Assembly (NCBI GenBank): GCA_024693715.1
Contig: JAILKS010000013.1
Coordinates: 1-64,000, forward strand
Reading direction: 5' to 3'
Length of the DNA stretch: 64,000 bases
Source: Treponema sp.
GTDB lineage: Bacteria; Spirochaetota; Spirochaetia; Treponematales; Treponemataceae
Shown here: positions 18,195 to 28,931 of the stretch, piece after piece
Layout of the letters: each line of letters begins with the position of its first letter
How positions within the stretch are numbered: the first letter of the stretch is position 1
Program-made: the position numbers and the translations under genes
The notes under the pieces: model-generated
Told to the model about the DNA's origin: nothing
The model's input: the letters and a program-made list of their open reading frames with translations, nothing else
The model's database searches: none

Positions 18195-19367
18195 ATGAAT
18201 AATCGAAAAGATAAATTCAGTTCAAAAATGGAATCTATTCCACCGTCTGGAATCAGAAAATTTTTTGAGCTTTGTATAGGTCATGATGATATTATATCGC
18301 TTGGTGTAGGAGAACCTGATTTTCCTACTCCATGGGTTGTGAGGGAAGAGGCTTTTTATCATCTTGAAAAAGGTCATACTTCATATACTTCCAACTGGGG
18401 ATTAATTGAGCTGCGTGAAGAAATCTGTAAGTATCTTGAACGTTATAAGCTTTTTTACGATGCAAAAACTGAAGTTTTACCTACTGTTGGTGCATCTGAA
18501 GGTCTGGATCTTGTTCTGCGTTCAATTTTGAATCCTGGTGATGAGATTATTGTCTGCGAGCCGTGCTATGTAAATTATCAGCCGCTTTCAACTCTGTGTG
18601 GCGCAACAGTAATCCATCTTGATACAAGTAAGACAGGACTTTATCCGACTGCAGAAGCAATAGAAAAAGCATGCACTCCAAAAACAAAAGCAGTGATGTT
18701 CTGTTCGCCAAGTAATCCTACAGGACGAATCATTCCGGAAAAGGAGCTTGAAAAAATCGCAGAGGTTGTAAAAAAGCATCAAATCTGGTGTCTGAGCGAT
18801 GAAATATATTGTGAACTTATTTACGATAATCACAAGCATGTTTCAATAGGTTCATTTCCCGGAATGAAGGATTATGCAATTATTTTTAACGGCTTCAGTA
18901 AAGCCTTTGCCATGACAGGATGGAGAATAGGATATATTGCCGCTCCGCACGATTTACTTGTCCAGTGCTGTAAGCTTCATGGTTATAATACAATCTGTCC
19001 TCCGATATTCAGTCAGTATGCTGCTGCAGAGGGGTTAAGAAGCGGATGGGCAGAGGTAGAAAAGATGAGGGTAAGCTATCAGCAGAGAAGAAACCTGATG
19101 CTCAATGCTTTTAAAGAGATGGGACTTTCCTGCTTTGAGCCTGAAGGTGCTTTCTATATGTTCCCGGATATCCGTTCTACTGGTTTAACAAGTGAACAGT
19201 TTGCAACAGAACTGATTCAGAAATATAATGTTGCTGTTGTTCCGGGAAGCTGCTTTGGAGAAGCCGGCGAAGGTTTTATCCGATGCTGTTATGCTACTGA
19301 TATCAACAAGATAAAGATTGCTATGGAAAGAATAGCAGAGCTTGTAAAGGAAAAAACAAAAAATTAA
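18195..19367 (+). CDS. Class I/II PLP-dependent aminotransferase
   Basis: FCSPSNPTGRIIP, SDEIYCELIY, NGFSKAFAMTGWRIGYI (PLP Lys). Confidence 0.93.
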   Translation: MNNRKDKFSSKMESIPPSGIRKFFELCIGHDDIISLGVGEPDFPTPWVVREEAFYHLEKGHTSYTSNWGLIELREEICKYLERYKLFYDAKTEVLPTVGASEGLDLVLRSILNPGDEIIVCEPCYVNYQPLSTLCGATVIHLDTSKTGLYPTAEAIEKACTPKTKAVMFCSPSNPTGRIIPEKELEKIAEVVKKHQIWCLSDEIYCELIYDNHKHVSIGSFPGMKDYAIIFNGFSKAFAMTGWRIGYIAAPHDLLVQCCKLHGYNTICPPIFSQYAAAEGLRSGWAEVEKMRVSYQQRRNLMLNAFKEMGLSCFEPEGAFYMFPDIRSTGLTSEQFATELIQKYNVAVVPGSCFGEAGEGFIRCCYATDINKIKIAMERIAELVKEKTKN

Positions 19368-19382
19368 TTTTTTGGAGATATA

Positions 19383-20750
19383 ATGGGTTTTTTGATAATT
19401 ACAATTCTTTCTTTTGTTATTTTAGTCTCAATTGTAGTAATCATAGTAATGATTGCTAAATCGCCGACAGATAAGCAGAAAAAAGAAAAGGTGAACAATG
19501 TAGTTCAGAAAAAAGGACGAACAACTGCAATCCGTGATTTAGAAAAAAAACTTATTCATGATCCTCATAATATCCAGAACCTTGAATCCCTCGGTGAACT
19601 TTATTTTATGGAAAACAACTGGGACAAGGTCTGGCATATTTATAAAACTCTTTATGATATTTCTTCCGTGCATCCTCAGGTAGATTATGCAAAGGCAACC
19701 TGCAGAATGGGAATCGCAGCCTTTAATCTTTCAAAATATGATGAGGCGATACAGTCATTCATGCTTTCTGGAAAAAGAGAGCCTGATGTTTTTGAAACAA
19801 ATTATTATCTTGGAAAGGCTCTTTCTGAAAAGGGTATTTTTGATAAGGCTATAAATTGTTTTAAAAAATGCCGGATTCTTAATCCTGATAATCTTAGTGT
19901 ATTTTCAGATTTTGGACTTACATATTTTAAAGCAAATCATTTTAAGGATGCATTGCCATATCTGAAAAAAATACTTGATGAAGATCCGTCAAATAAAGAA
20001 ATCCTTTTTGATATGGCAATATCCCTCGCAGAATGCGGAATCATCGATAAGGCTTTAAAAATCTTCATGCACTTGAGACCAGATCCTATTTATGGAGCAC
20101 AGGCATGTCTTGAAGCAGGAAGAATGCATGAAAAACAAAAGGATTTTGAAAATGCAATTTCTGATTATGAAATAGCGCTGAAGCTTCCTTCAATTACAGA
20201 CAGTCTTCTTATGCAGATAAAATATCGCTATGCATCCTGCTGCTTCCAGATGAATAATATTCCAAAGGGACTGATGATTTTAAAACAGATTGCAAGCACC
20301 CATGCCGGATATAAAGATGTCGAAACTCTCATAACAAGATATTCAGAGTTAAATAAAAATCAGAATCTTCAGACATATCTTATGGCGGGAACAAGTGATT
20401 TTGTCGCTTTGTGCCGTATGTTCATTCAGTACCATAACAAGGATGGTTTCGTAAAAATTGAAGATGTATCTGTTGCACAGGAAAGCATAGAAATTATCTG
20501 TTATGTCGAAAGTGCAAAATGGGAAGCAAAAACCTTGTATCGTTTTTACAGAACACAGACTGTAATCGGTGATATTTATATTCGTGAGTTCCATTCGAAA
20601 ATGCGTGATTCAAAATGCGATAAGGGAATCTGTGTTTCGATGGGAACTTTTTCTGAGAATTGTCACAAATATATTGAAGGGCGCCCGATTGATTTGATTG
20701 AAAAGGATGAATTGTGTGCCTGCCTTAAAAAAATTAATGTGTTCAATTAA
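19383..20750 (+). CDS. Membrane-anchored TPR-repeat protein
   Basis: N-terminal TM; repeated TPR-like helices (e.g. ETNYYLGKALSEKGIFDKAINCFKKCRILNPDN). Confidence 0.8.
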   Translation: MGFLIITILSFVILVSIVVIIVMIAKSPTDKQKKEKVNNVVQKKGRTTAIRDLEKKLIHDPHNIQNLESLGELYFMENNWDKVWHIYKTLYDISSVHPQVDYAKATCRMGIAAFNLSKYDEAIQSFMLSGKREPDVFETNYYLGKALSEKGIFDKAINCFKKCRILNPDNLSVFSDFGLTYFKANHFKDALPYLKKILDEDPSNKEILFDMAISLAECGIIDKALKIFMHLRPDPIYGAQACLEAGRMHEKQKDFENAISDYEIALKLPSITDSLLMQIKYRYASCCFQMNNIPKGLMILKQIASTHAGYKDVETLITRYSELNKNQNLQTYLMAGTSDFVALCRMFIQYHNKDGFVKIEDVSVAQESIEIICYVESAKWEAKTLYRFYRTQTVIGDIYIREFHSKMRDSKCDKGICVSMGTFSENCHKYIEGRPIDLIEKDELCACLKKINVFN

Positions 20751-20761
20751 GATGGAGCGCT

Positions 20762-21496
20762 ATGAATATCTGTCTTTTTAATCGGGAAGAAATTGGAGTT
20801 CCGCTTCAGCTGAAGGATAAAAGGGCTGAACATCTTTTAAAAATTCTTCATAAAAAAGAAGGCGATTCCTTTAATGCAGGAATAACTGGCGGTAAAAGTG
20901 GTGCTGCAGTAATTGAAAAAATAACAGACGATGGAATTTATTTTTCGTTTAAGGAGCTTTCAGACGGAAAGAATCTTTTGCCCCTGAAATTAATAATCGG
21001 TTTTCCCCGTCCAATTCAGTTAAAAAGACTTTTGCGCGATGTAGCTGCTCTGGGAGTTTGTGAGGTACATCTTACAGGAACAGAGCTCGGTGAAAAATCG
21101 TACATGAAATCAACGCTTGTAGAAAAGGGAAGTGCATATAACATGCTGCTTGACGGAACCGTTCAGGCAGGAAGCACTTTTGTACCGGAACTTTTTTTAC
21201 ATCAGACTTTTAAAGAATGTCTTTTGTCGGTTTGTTCTGAAAGTAAAGGTCAACTGTTTCTCGGTCTTGATAATATTTCACCGTCAATGTCTTTAAATAG
21301 TGCTCTTGAAAAAAACAGCTCTGATTCTATTGTTGCTGCAATTGGAAGTGAGCGGGGATGGACCGATAAGGAACGAACTATGATGGTGAACGAGGGATTT
21401 ATTCTTTGTTCAATGGGAGAAAGAATCATGAGGACGGAAACTGCTGCGACGGTTGCCTCTTCAATAATTTTAAATAAAATGGGATACTTATCATAA
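20762..21496 (+). CDS. rsmE: 16S rRNA (uracil1498-N3)-methyltransferase
   Basis: RAEHLLKILHKKEGD N-terminus, AAIGSERGWTDKE and LGERIMRTETA-type motif. Confidence 0.9.
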   Translation: MNICLFNREEIGVPLQLKDKRAEHLLKILHKKEGDSFNAGITGGKSGAAVIEKITDDGIYFSFKELSDGKNLLPLKLIIGFPRPIQLKRLLRDVAALGVCEVHLTGTELGEKSYMKSTLVEKGSAYNMLLDGTVQAGSTFVPELFLHQTFKECLLSVCSESKGQLFLGLDNISPSMSLNSALEKNSSDSIVAAIGSERGWTDKERTMMVNEGFILCSMGERIMRTETAATVASSIILNKMGYLS

Positions 21497-21506
21497 CGAG
21501 GGGAAA

Positions 21507-22319
21507 ATGACAAATGACCGCATAAAAGAAATCCTTCTGGATATACAGAATTGTGATATAGATTTTTCGGTAATCCAGACAGGAAAAGAAAGTAAAAGGG
21601 TAAATGGATTTTATAAACCGGATGTCCATGAAATTTATATTCATAATCTTAACTTAAAGACAGACAACGAACTGATTTATACTGCAGTTCATGAATATAC
21701 TCATCATCTTATAACAGTTGAAAAGCAGAAATATGATCCTGAATTTGGAATTGTATGTAAATCGCACACTCAGGAATTCTGGGCCAAATTTGGAGATTTG
21801 ATTGCCGTTGCCGAGCAGAAGGGATATTATTCTCTTGGCTGGGAAAATAATGCAGAACTAAAGGAGCTTACTCAGGATATTAAGAATTATTATCTTGCAA
21901 AGAATGGTGAGCTTATGAAGGAATTCGGTCAGAAGCTTTCACGGGCAATGGAACTTTGCAGGGAAGCAAATATTCGTTATGAGGATTATATAGACAGGGT
22001 TTTATGTTTACCGCGAAACACTGAAAGAGATATTCGAAAGGTTTCTGTGGCAGATGTGAATCCTGCAATTGGTTTTGATAATATGAAGGTTGTTGCGGCT
22101 GTAAAGCGAAAGGATGAAAGGCAGCAGGTTGAACAGGAATTTTTACAGGGTGGAAAATCGCCGTCTACGGTACGCGAAATAATGAAGCAGAAAAGTGCTC
22201 AGAAATCTGATAATGATCCTAGGACAAAACTTGAAAAAGAAAAAAACAGACTTGAAAAAACAATTGCACAATTGACTCAACGTCTTGAATATGTGGAGGA
22301 AAGTCTTGCAGCACTGTAA
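21507..22319 (+). CDS. HEYTHH zincin-like putative metallopeptidase with C-terminal coiled coil
   Basis: YTAVHEYTHHLITVE; C-terminal KLEKEKNRLEKTIAQLTQRLEYVEE. Confidence 0.65.
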   Translation: MTNDRIKEILLDIQNCDIDFSVIQTGKESKRVNGFYKPDVHEIYIHNLNLKTDNELIYTAVHEYTHHLITVEKQKYDPEFGIVCKSHTQEFWAKFGDLIAVAEQKGYYSLGWENNAELKELTQDIKNYYLAKNGELMKEFGQKLSRAMELCREANIRYEDYIDRVLCLPRNTERDIRKVSVADVNPAIGFDNMKVVAAVKRKDERQQVEQEFLQGGKSPSTVREIMKQKSAQKSDNDPRTKLEKEKNRLEKTIAQLTQRLEYVEESLAAL

Positions 22320-23211
22320 AATTAATTTTAAGAAAATTATTGGTATTGTTTTTGTATTGACTGGTATCGGTACATTATATTCTCAGACTGTAAATATGCC
22401 CGAAATGCCTGAATTTCCACAGATGCCCGATATGCCTTCAGTAGGCGGGGGATTTTATCGTCCGGCGGTGCCAGAATATAAGGGTAAAGAAAAAAGCAAG
22501 ACAAATTCTTCTTCAACGAAGGAGTCTCAGGATAAGGGCATAAAAGGAAGCTCTGATGCAGTTCTTTCTGAAAATACAACCTCACAGGATTTTGTTGAAT
22601 CACTTATAAAAAATTCTTCTATATTAACTGCAAATGATATTTCTTCTTTATATGATGCAGGACTTTTTAACAATATTTCATCACTTAATAAAACGGCAAT
22701 TTCTTCGTCCTCATCTGATGTTCTTTTGAAGCAGATTTTGAGCAAACTTGAAGAATTAAAGGAAGAAAAGAAAAATGCATCGGCAGTTCAGGCAGAATCC
22801 CTTGAAAACAGACAGAAAGATAATCTTACATTTAAAACAAGAAATCCTTCTATCCTTCGTTTTAATATCAACGGCTACAGCATAATAGAATCACTTGAAA
22901 AAGTATTTTTCAGCGAAACAGAGGCAGACGGTTCGTTCCTTCTTACAGGCGACAGAAAATATTTTGTAAATCAGAAAACATATAAAGAAACCTTTTACTT
23001 TCTGTTCAGGACAATAAAATCAAACGGTTCTGTAACTACATACGAGGTAATTCCTTATATTTCACAGGATACAAAAAATGATAATTCATATATCGCCCGC
23101 ATGTCTCGTGAACAATCAATGATAGCGGAAAAAACAGGAAATTTCGTTGTTTTGCATTACACAAAAAATAATCTTAAGATAGATCTTCTTCTTGATATTG
23201 ATAATAAATAG
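22306..23211 (+). CDS. Hypothetical exported protein
   Basis: Likely TTG start at 22306 with ggagga SD (22295-22300); signal-like FKKIIGIVFVLTGIGTLYS; Pro/Met-rich MPEMPEFPQMPDMPS. Confidence 0.65.
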   Translation: MQHCKINFKKIIGIVFVLTGIGTLYSQTVNMPEMPEFPQMPDMPSVGGGFYRPAVPEYKGKEKSKTNSSSTKESQDKGIKGSSDAVLSENTTSQDFVESLIKNSSILTANDISSLYDAGLFNNISSLNKTAISSSSSDVLLKQILSKLEELKEEKKNASAVQAESLENRQKDNLTFKTRNPSILRFNINGYSIIESLEKVFFSETEADGSFLLTGDRKYFVNQKTYKETFYFLFRTIKSNGSVTTYEVIPYISQDTKNDNSYIARMSREQSMIAEKTGNFVVLHYTKNNLKIDLLLDIDNK

Positions 23212-23891
23212 TGGAATTAAATATGGCAGATTTGAAGCAGGGATTACTTGAATGTTTTATTGAAAAAGAAAAAATTGATTTGCTTTCAGATAAAATTGAA
23301 AGTTATATCAAGGAAATTATTCTTTTTAATTCGGCATATAATCTTACAAATACATCAGATTACGATGAGCTTGTAATACGACACATACTTGATTCACTTT
23401 CTGCATATCCCTTTATAAAAAAAATTGCTGCTGATAAAAAGGATTTTGTAATTGGTGATATAGGTTCCGGTGGTGGACTTCCGGGCATCCCGCTTGCAGC
23501 TGCTTTTCCTGAGCATGAATTTATTCTTGTAGAAAGGATGAGCAAGCGTTGTGCTTTCCTTGAAAATTGTACTGCTATCCTCGGATTGAAAAATGTGACT
23601 GTTTTGAACAGTGAGGCAGAAAAGGTTGAAAATCAGAAAATGTCGCTTACTGTTTTCAGGGCATTTCGTCCGCTTGATGAACAGATGACAAAAACTTTAC
23701 TTGCCCTTACAAAAAAAGATGGTTATCTTTTTGCATATAAAGCAAAGCTTGAAAATATAAAAGAAGAGATGGGAAAAATCAAGGAGCTTGTTCCATCCTT
23801 TGAAATACAGCAGCTTAAGGTTCCTTTTTTATCTGATGCTGAAAGAAATCTTGTAATTATAAAAAACAGTGAATGTACTTTCTGGAGTTAA
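23211..23891 (+). CDS. rsmG: 16S rRNA (guanine527-N7)-methyltransferase
   Basis: YNLTNTSDYDELVIRHILDSL, GDIGSGGGLPGIPLAAAFPEHEFILVERMSKR. Confidence 0.93.
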   Translation: MELNMADLKQGLLECFIEKEKIDLLSDKIESYIKEIILFNSAYNLTNTSDYDELVIRHILDSLSAYPFIKKIAADKKDFVIGDIGSGGGLPGIPLAAAFPEHEFILVERMSKRCAFLENCTAILGLKNVTVLNSEAEKVENQKMSLTVFRAFRPLDEQMTKTLLALTKKDGYLFAYKAKLENIKEEMGKIKELVPSFEIQQLKVPFLSDAERNLVIIKNSECTFWS

Positions 23892-23894
23892 ACT

Positions 23895-24989
23895 ATGGGT
23901 AAAAAAGAAAGAAATGGCGCACAAGTTATAGTAGAAGATGTCGTTAATGTAAAAAAGAATGAGCGTGTTCTTATAATTGCAAATCCTGCAACAAATGTTA
24001 TAGCACAGGATTTATATCTTGCGGTTGAAAAAACAGGCGGCATTCCTACTTTGATTTTTCAAAAGGATAAGACGAGCTTTGACAATGCAAATAAAGAAAT
24101 CCTTGCGGCAATTGCAACAGAACCGGAAGTCTGTTTTTCAATTTCAAATGTAAAGCTTGGGAAAGACCCTGAAGCGCAGAAGAATCCTTATGTTACGGAA
24201 GATGGTCAGAAGTTCACTCATATTTTTGATTATTTACTGGATGGGAAAAAGACAATGCGTGGAATCTGGACTCCTGGTATTACCGAAGATATGATGAACC
24301 GTACTGCAAATATTGATTATTGTCAGTTGCAGGAAAGATGTAAAAAGCTTGAAGAAATATTTGATGGAGCGGAAAAGGTCCGTATAACTGCTCCAGGCGG
24401 AACTGATATTGAATTTTCAATAAAGGGCAGAAAGCTTTTGTCAGATGACGGTGATTTTACAAAACCTGGTACGGGTGGTAATATTCCGGCAGGTGAGGTT
24501 TTTATAAGTCCGGTTGTCGGTACTTCAGAAGGAAAGATTGTTTATGATGGTTCCATGACATTTTTTGATGGTGATTCAATCCTTAAAACTCCGATTGAAT
24601 GTGAGGTAAACGAAGGATTTGTCACAAAGATAAACGGTGGAGGAGAAGCAAAGCGGCTTTTAAAAACAATCATAGATGCAGAAATAAAACCTTTTATTAT
24701 GGAAAAGGAAAATAAACTTGAAAAAGGAATGGCAGAGGTTTATAGAAAAAATGCAAGGAATATCGGTGAGCTTGGAATAGGACTCAATCCTGCTGCAAGA
24801 ATTACCGGTAATATGCTTGAGGATGAAAAAGCGTTTCATACCTGTCATTTTGCAATAGGTGAAAATTATGACAATGATGCACCAAGTCTGATTCATCTTG
24901 ATGGTGTTGTAAAAGATCCTACAATTATTCTTTTTTATGCTGATAATATTGAAAAAATCATCGTAAAGGATGGAAATTTAGTTATTTAA
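23895..24989 (+). CDS. Aminopeptidase, M29/thermophilic metalloprotease-like family
   Basis: GNIPAGEVFISPVVGTSEGKIVYDGS, IGELGIGLNPAARITGNMLEDEKAFHTCHFAIGEN. Confidence 0.85.
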   Translation: MGKKERNGAQVIVEDVVNVKKNERVLIIANPATNVIAQDLYLAVEKTGGIPTLIFQKDKTSFDNANKEILAAIATEPEVCFSISNVKLGKDPEAQKNPYVTEDGQKFTHIFDYLLDGKKTMRGIWTPGITEDMMNRTANIDYCQLQERCKKLEEIFDGAEKVRITAPGGTDIEFSIKGRKLLSDDGDFTKPGTGGNIPAGEVFISPVVGTSEGKIVYDGSMTFFDGDSILKTPIECEVNEGFVTKINGGGEAKRLLKTIIDAEIKPFIMEKENKLEKGMAEVYRKNARNIGELGIGLNPAARITGNMLEDEKAFHTCHFAIGENYDNDAPSLIHLDGVVKDPTIILFYADNIEKIIVKDGNLVI

Positions 24990-25028
24990 AACAATAAATC
25001 ATTTAAAAAAAATGACGAAAATTTATTT

Positions 25029-25925
25029 ATGGATGAGGATAGGAAAATGAAGTTGAAATTAAAAATACTGGCAGCTGTTTTTGCTATGGGAGTTGTAATC
25101 ATGTGTTTTATCGGTGCGGCACCTGCAGTTAAAAAATCTGGTAATTCAAAAAAACAGGATACAGTTAAGGCAGATGCAAAAAAGCAGCCTGAAGATCCAC
25201 GTATAGAAAAACTTAATCTCGTTCTTTCTAAGATGACACCTCGTTTCAGAATGGAATGTAAGGAAACTATTCTTGCAGATAAGGAAGCATTTTTAAGTGA
25301 GCTTGAGACTGTATTGGCCGATGAAGATAATTATCCTTCAAATGAAGATCCGTCTTCTAAACAGTTTTTCCTGATTGATAAAAAGCATAAGGCACAGCCT
25401 GAAATGTATGAACCTTACGATTTAATTCCTCTTGTAAAAAATAATTATTTCAATATTTCACGAAATGATTTGAGGCTTCGTTCCTATGTTTATGATGCCC
25501 TTGTTGAAATGGCAAAGGGAGCACGTCAGGATGGAATTACACTCCTTGTAAGTTCTACATATCGTTCGTGGGAATATCAGAAGAATCTTTTTCAAAAATG
25601 GGTACGCATAGACGGTCTGGAAGAAGCAGAAAGAGAATCTGCCAGAGAAGGAACCAGTCAGCATCAGCTTGGATTTGCAATTGATTTTGGAAGTATAGAT
25701 GATTCTTTTATTCAGACATCACAGGGAAAATGGCTCGACAGTCATTGTGAAGATTACGGCTGGAGTCTTAGTTTCCCGCAGGGCTACGAGGATGTAACCG
25801 GTTACCGCTGGGAATGCTGGCATTACCGATACATAGGAATTCCTGCATGTAAGTTCCAGAATAAATGGTTTAACGATATTCAGCAGTTTATGTTTGAGTT
25901 TATCGACGCATGGAAAAATAATTAA
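25029..25925 (+). CDS. D-alanyl-D-alanine carboxypeptidase, VanY/M15 family
   Basis: SSTYRSWEYQ, GTSQHQLGFAIDFG, WECWHYRYIG. Confidence 0.9.
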   Translation: MDEDRKMKLKLKILAAVFAMGVVIMCFIGAAPAVKKSGNSKKQDTVKADAKKQPEDPRIEKLNLVLSKMTPRFRMECKETILADKEAFLSELETVLADEDNYPSNEDPSSKQFFLIDKKHKAQPEMYEPYDLIPLVKNNYFNISRNDLRLRSYVYDALVEMAKGARQDGITLLVSSTYRSWEYQKNLFQKWVRIDGLEEAERESAREGTSQHQLGFAIDFGSIDDSFIQTSQGKWLDSHCEDYGWSLSFPQGYEDVTGYRWECWHYRYIGIPACKFQNKWFNDIQQFMFEFIDAWKNN

Positions 25926-25927
25926 AT

Positions 25928-27070
25928 TTAATCTTTCCACAACTCAGGTTGTATTTTTAATAAATCAATAATGGCAGGCTTCGTTTTTTCTTTTGCGGGG
26001 CCTGTTTTTTTTGCCCTTATAAGCAGGTTTTTCGGAGTATGTTCTTCATCAATAAATTCGAGAAGCTGAACTCTGTAGCCCTGCTGTTCAAGCCATTCTG
26101 AACGTAAAGCATCTGTGAGTAAGGATGAAAATTTTTCCCGTAAGAATCCATGTTTTAGAATCGGCTCAAGAATGGAATCAGAGGGGGTAATTTTTTCTTT
26201 TTGATTTTTTTCAAGCTGTGAGTTTATCTGATGCTGGCAGCACGGAACGCTTAAAATTACTTTTGTGTTTTTTTCTACGGCGTATTTCAGGGCAAAATCT
26301 GTCGCAGTATCACATGCATGCAGGGTTATAATCATGTCAGGATTTTCATCTTCTGTATAACTTTCAATGCTTCCTTTTTTAAAGCCGATGTTTTTTAAGT
26401 TAAGTTTTTTTACAATATCATTGCAGTAGTCAATGACTTCTTCTTTTAAATCAAGCCCTTGAATTTTACATGGGATTTTTTTTATCTCTGTCAGAAAATA
26501 ATGTACGGCAAAGGTTAAATAAGATTTTCCACAGCCAAAATCGATTATGCGCAGAGGAGTTTCCCTGTTTTTGAAATCATCAAGAATATCATCAATAAAT
26601 TCAAGAAATCTGTTTATCTGGCGGAATTTATTATATTTTGAAGAGATGACTTTTCCCTCGCTTGTCATAATACCGCCAAAAATTAAAAAAGGAATTGCAT
26701 TGCCTTCTTTTAAGATGTAATTTTTTGTAAGACTGCTTTTATTTTTCGCAGTAAAAAGATTTTTCTGATAGTTTGCAGGCTTCTTTATTTCTGTACGTTT
26801 TCCTTTTTTATTTGTAAGAATAGTTATTTCTTCTTTTTCAGTACGTTTCACGCAGTTTTTAAATGTCGTGCCTTCATGCTTTGATAAAAAATCATCAAGT
26901 TCTGTTTGTGAAAAATGCCTGTGAAAAACCTGTGTTTTTGTAAAAAGTTCAACATACCAGGCACTTCCTTCCGATGAATTTTCTGCACTGATTTTAATTT
27001 TCTGATAAGGTTTGCCCATTATCGCTTCTATATTTGAAACAGGTTTTGAAAGTGTAACTGCTAAAATCAT
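25928..27070 (-). CDS. Class I SAM-dependent methyltransferase
   Basis: LRIIDFGCGKSYLTFAVHYFL, ITLHACDTATD, LSVPCCQHQ. Confidence 0.8.
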   Translation of the reverse strand: MILAVTLSKPVSNIEAIMGKPYQKIKISAENSSEGSAWYVELFTKTQVFHRHFSQTELDDFLSKHEGTTFKNCVKRTEKEEITILTNKKGKRTEIKKPANYQKNLFTAKNKSSLTKNYILKEGNAIPFLIFGGIMTSEGKVISSKYNKFRQINRFLEFIDDILDDFKNRETPLRIIDFGCGKSYLTFAVHYFLTEIKKIPCKIQGLDLKEEVIDYCNDIVKKLNLKNIGFKKGSIESYTEDENPDMIITLHACDTATDFALKYAVEKNTKVILSVPCCQHQINSQLEKNQKEKITPSDSILEPILKHGFLREKFSSLLTDALRSEWLEQQGYRVQLLEFIDEEHTPKNLLIRAKKTGPAKEKTKPAIIDLLKIQPELWKD

Positions 27071-27240
27071 TTTATATCCTTTAAAATATTATAATATAAA
27101 ATTTGCATTATAGAAATAGAAAGGTTCACCTTAGGGCATAACAGTTTTTCCTTGCAATAAATATTTTTATTTCAAACGCATAATGTATTTGATATAGGGA
27201 AATAGTATACTAAATATTATAAAAATGTTATATTAACCGT

Positions 27241-27996
27241 ATGGGAAAGACTATTGTTTTTGTTAATCAGAAAGGAGGAGTAGGTAAAACTACTTCTGCT
27301 ATTAATATTGGTGCTTATGTCGCTCTTGCAGGAAAAAAAGTTCTTCTTGTTGATTTTGACTCTCAGGGAAATATGTCGAGTGGTGTAGGTGTATCAAAGG
27401 ATAAGCCTACGATTTATGAACTCATGGCAGGAATGGTAAAACCTGAAGAAGCAGTTAAGCATACAAATGTAAAAAATCTTGATGCAATCAGCGCTTCCAT
27501 AGATTTGTCGGGTGCCGCAATAGAGCTTGTAGATCAGGATGACAGGGAATTTTATCTTAAAAATGCACTCGCTCCTTTAAAATCTAAATATGATTATATT
27601 TTTATAGATTGTCCGCCATCTCTTGGTATTCTTACTTTGAATGGTCTTGCAGCAGCAGATTCTGTTTTAGTTCCTATGCAGTGTGAATATTTTGCACTTG
27701 AAGGAATTACACTTCTTTTACAGACTGTTCAGAAGGTTCAGAAAGAAATTAATCCATCACTGAAAATCGGCGGTATTTTCTTTACAATGTACGATTCAAG
27801 AACACGTCTTGCACAGGATGTAGTCGTTCAGGTTAAATCATATTTTAAGGATGTTGTTTTCAGTACAATTATTCCAAGAAACGTAAGGCTTTCTGAAGCT
27901 CCTTCACATGGACTTCCTATCTGTAAATATGATCCGGAATGTGTCGGTGCAAAAAGCTATGAAAAACTTGCAGAAGAGGTAATCCGTCGTGGCTAA
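27241..27996 (+). CDS. parA: Chromosome partitioning ATPase ParA/Soj
   Basis: NQKGGVGKTTSAINIGA deviant Walker A, DCPPSLGILTLNGL. Confidence 0.95.
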   Translation: MGKTIVFVNQKGGVGKTTSAINIGAYVALAGKKVLLVDFDSQGNMSSGVGVSKDKPTIYELMAGMVKPEEAVKHTNVKNLDAISASIDLSGAAIELVDQDDREFYLKNALAPLKSKYDYIFIDCPPSLGILTLNGLAAADSVLVPMQCEYFALEGITLLLQTVQKVQKEINPSLKIGGIFFTMYDSRTRLAQDVVVQVKSYFKDVVFSTIIPRNVRLSEAPSHGLPICKYDPECVGAKSYEKLAEEVIRRG

Positions 27997-28930
27997 AAAT
28001 GGTTTGGGTAAAGGGCTTGGCGCTCTTCTTTCAGAAAGTGCAATAGAATCTCCTGTAGATACGACTAAGAAAGTCAATCTTACTCAAAAAAGAGATTCAA
28101 AAATTCCAGATGCGATAGACGTTGATGAAAACGGATGTCTTTGGATAGATCCTTCGTTATTAAAACCAAACCCAAAACAACCTCGAATTGAATTTAATCA
28201 GAAGCTTCTTGATGAATTGTGCGATTCCATAAAAGAAAATGGAATTTTACAACCGATTATTATTGAACATAACGGCGGTGATGATTTTTATATTATTGCC
28301 GGTGAACGCCGAACAAGAGCTGCAAAAATGGCAGGACTTAAGAAAGTTCCTGTTCAGATTAGAAAATTTGATGAGCAGCAGAAGCTCGAAGTTGCCCTTA
28401 TAGAAAACATTCAGCGTGCAGATTTAAATCCGATTGAAGAAGCAACCGCATATTATAATCTTGTTCAGATGGGAGATTTAACTCAGGATGAGGTTGCAAA
28501 ACGTGTCGGTAAAAACCGCTCTACAGTTACAAACGCAATAAGGCTTTTGAAATTACCGGAAGATATTCAGAAAGCACTTGTTAATGGTCAGATTTCTTCA
28601 GGTCATGCAAGAGCACTTCTTATGGTAAAAAATGATTCTGACATGCGTGTCATTTTTGGAAAGATTCTTGGTAACGGAATGTCTGTTCGGGAAGCAGAAG
28701 CAATGGCAGATTCCTACAACAACGGTGGACGTGCTGCAAAAAAGAAAGGTGCTTCTAAAAAACAGAGAAAGGATCCTGACATTGCCTTATTCGAGCAGGA
28801 ACTGCGCAATATTTTTGGTGTAAAAGATGTAAATTTCAAGGGTGATACATCAAAAGGTTCCATCGAAATCGGTTTTTCTTCAAAACAGGATTTCGACAGA
28901 ATCTATGATTTGTTGCTCGGTAAACAGTGA
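27989..28930 (+). CDS. parB: ParB/Spo0J partition protein
   Basis: GLGKGLGALL start, GERRTRAAKMAGL, ALIENIQRADLNPIEEA; follows parA. Confidence 0.95.
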   Translation: MAKNGLGKGLGALLSESAIESPVDTTKKVNLTQKRDSKIPDAIDVDENGCLWIDPSLLKPNPKQPRIEFNQKLLDELCDSIKENGILQPIIIEHNGGDDFYIIAGERRTRAAKMAGLKKVPVQIRKFDEQQKLEVALIENIQRADLNPIEEATAYYNLVQMGDLTQDEVAKRVGKNRSTVTNAIRLLKLPEDIQKALVNGQISSGHARALLMVKNDSDMRVIFGKILGNGMSVREAEAMADSYNNGGRAAKKKGASKKQRKDPDIALFEQELRNIFGVKDVNFKGDTSKGSIEIGFSSKQDFDRIYDLLLGKQ

Positions 28931-28931
28931 T

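Noticed and set aside
26845-26858. GTTTCACG half-site resembling parS
   Set aside because: Not palindromic and inside a methyltransferase CDS; likely chance.
27071-27240. Possible parS or origin elements near parAB
   Set aside because: No TGTTTCACGTGAAACA-like palindrome or DnaA-box cluster found by eye; a proper pattern search is needed.
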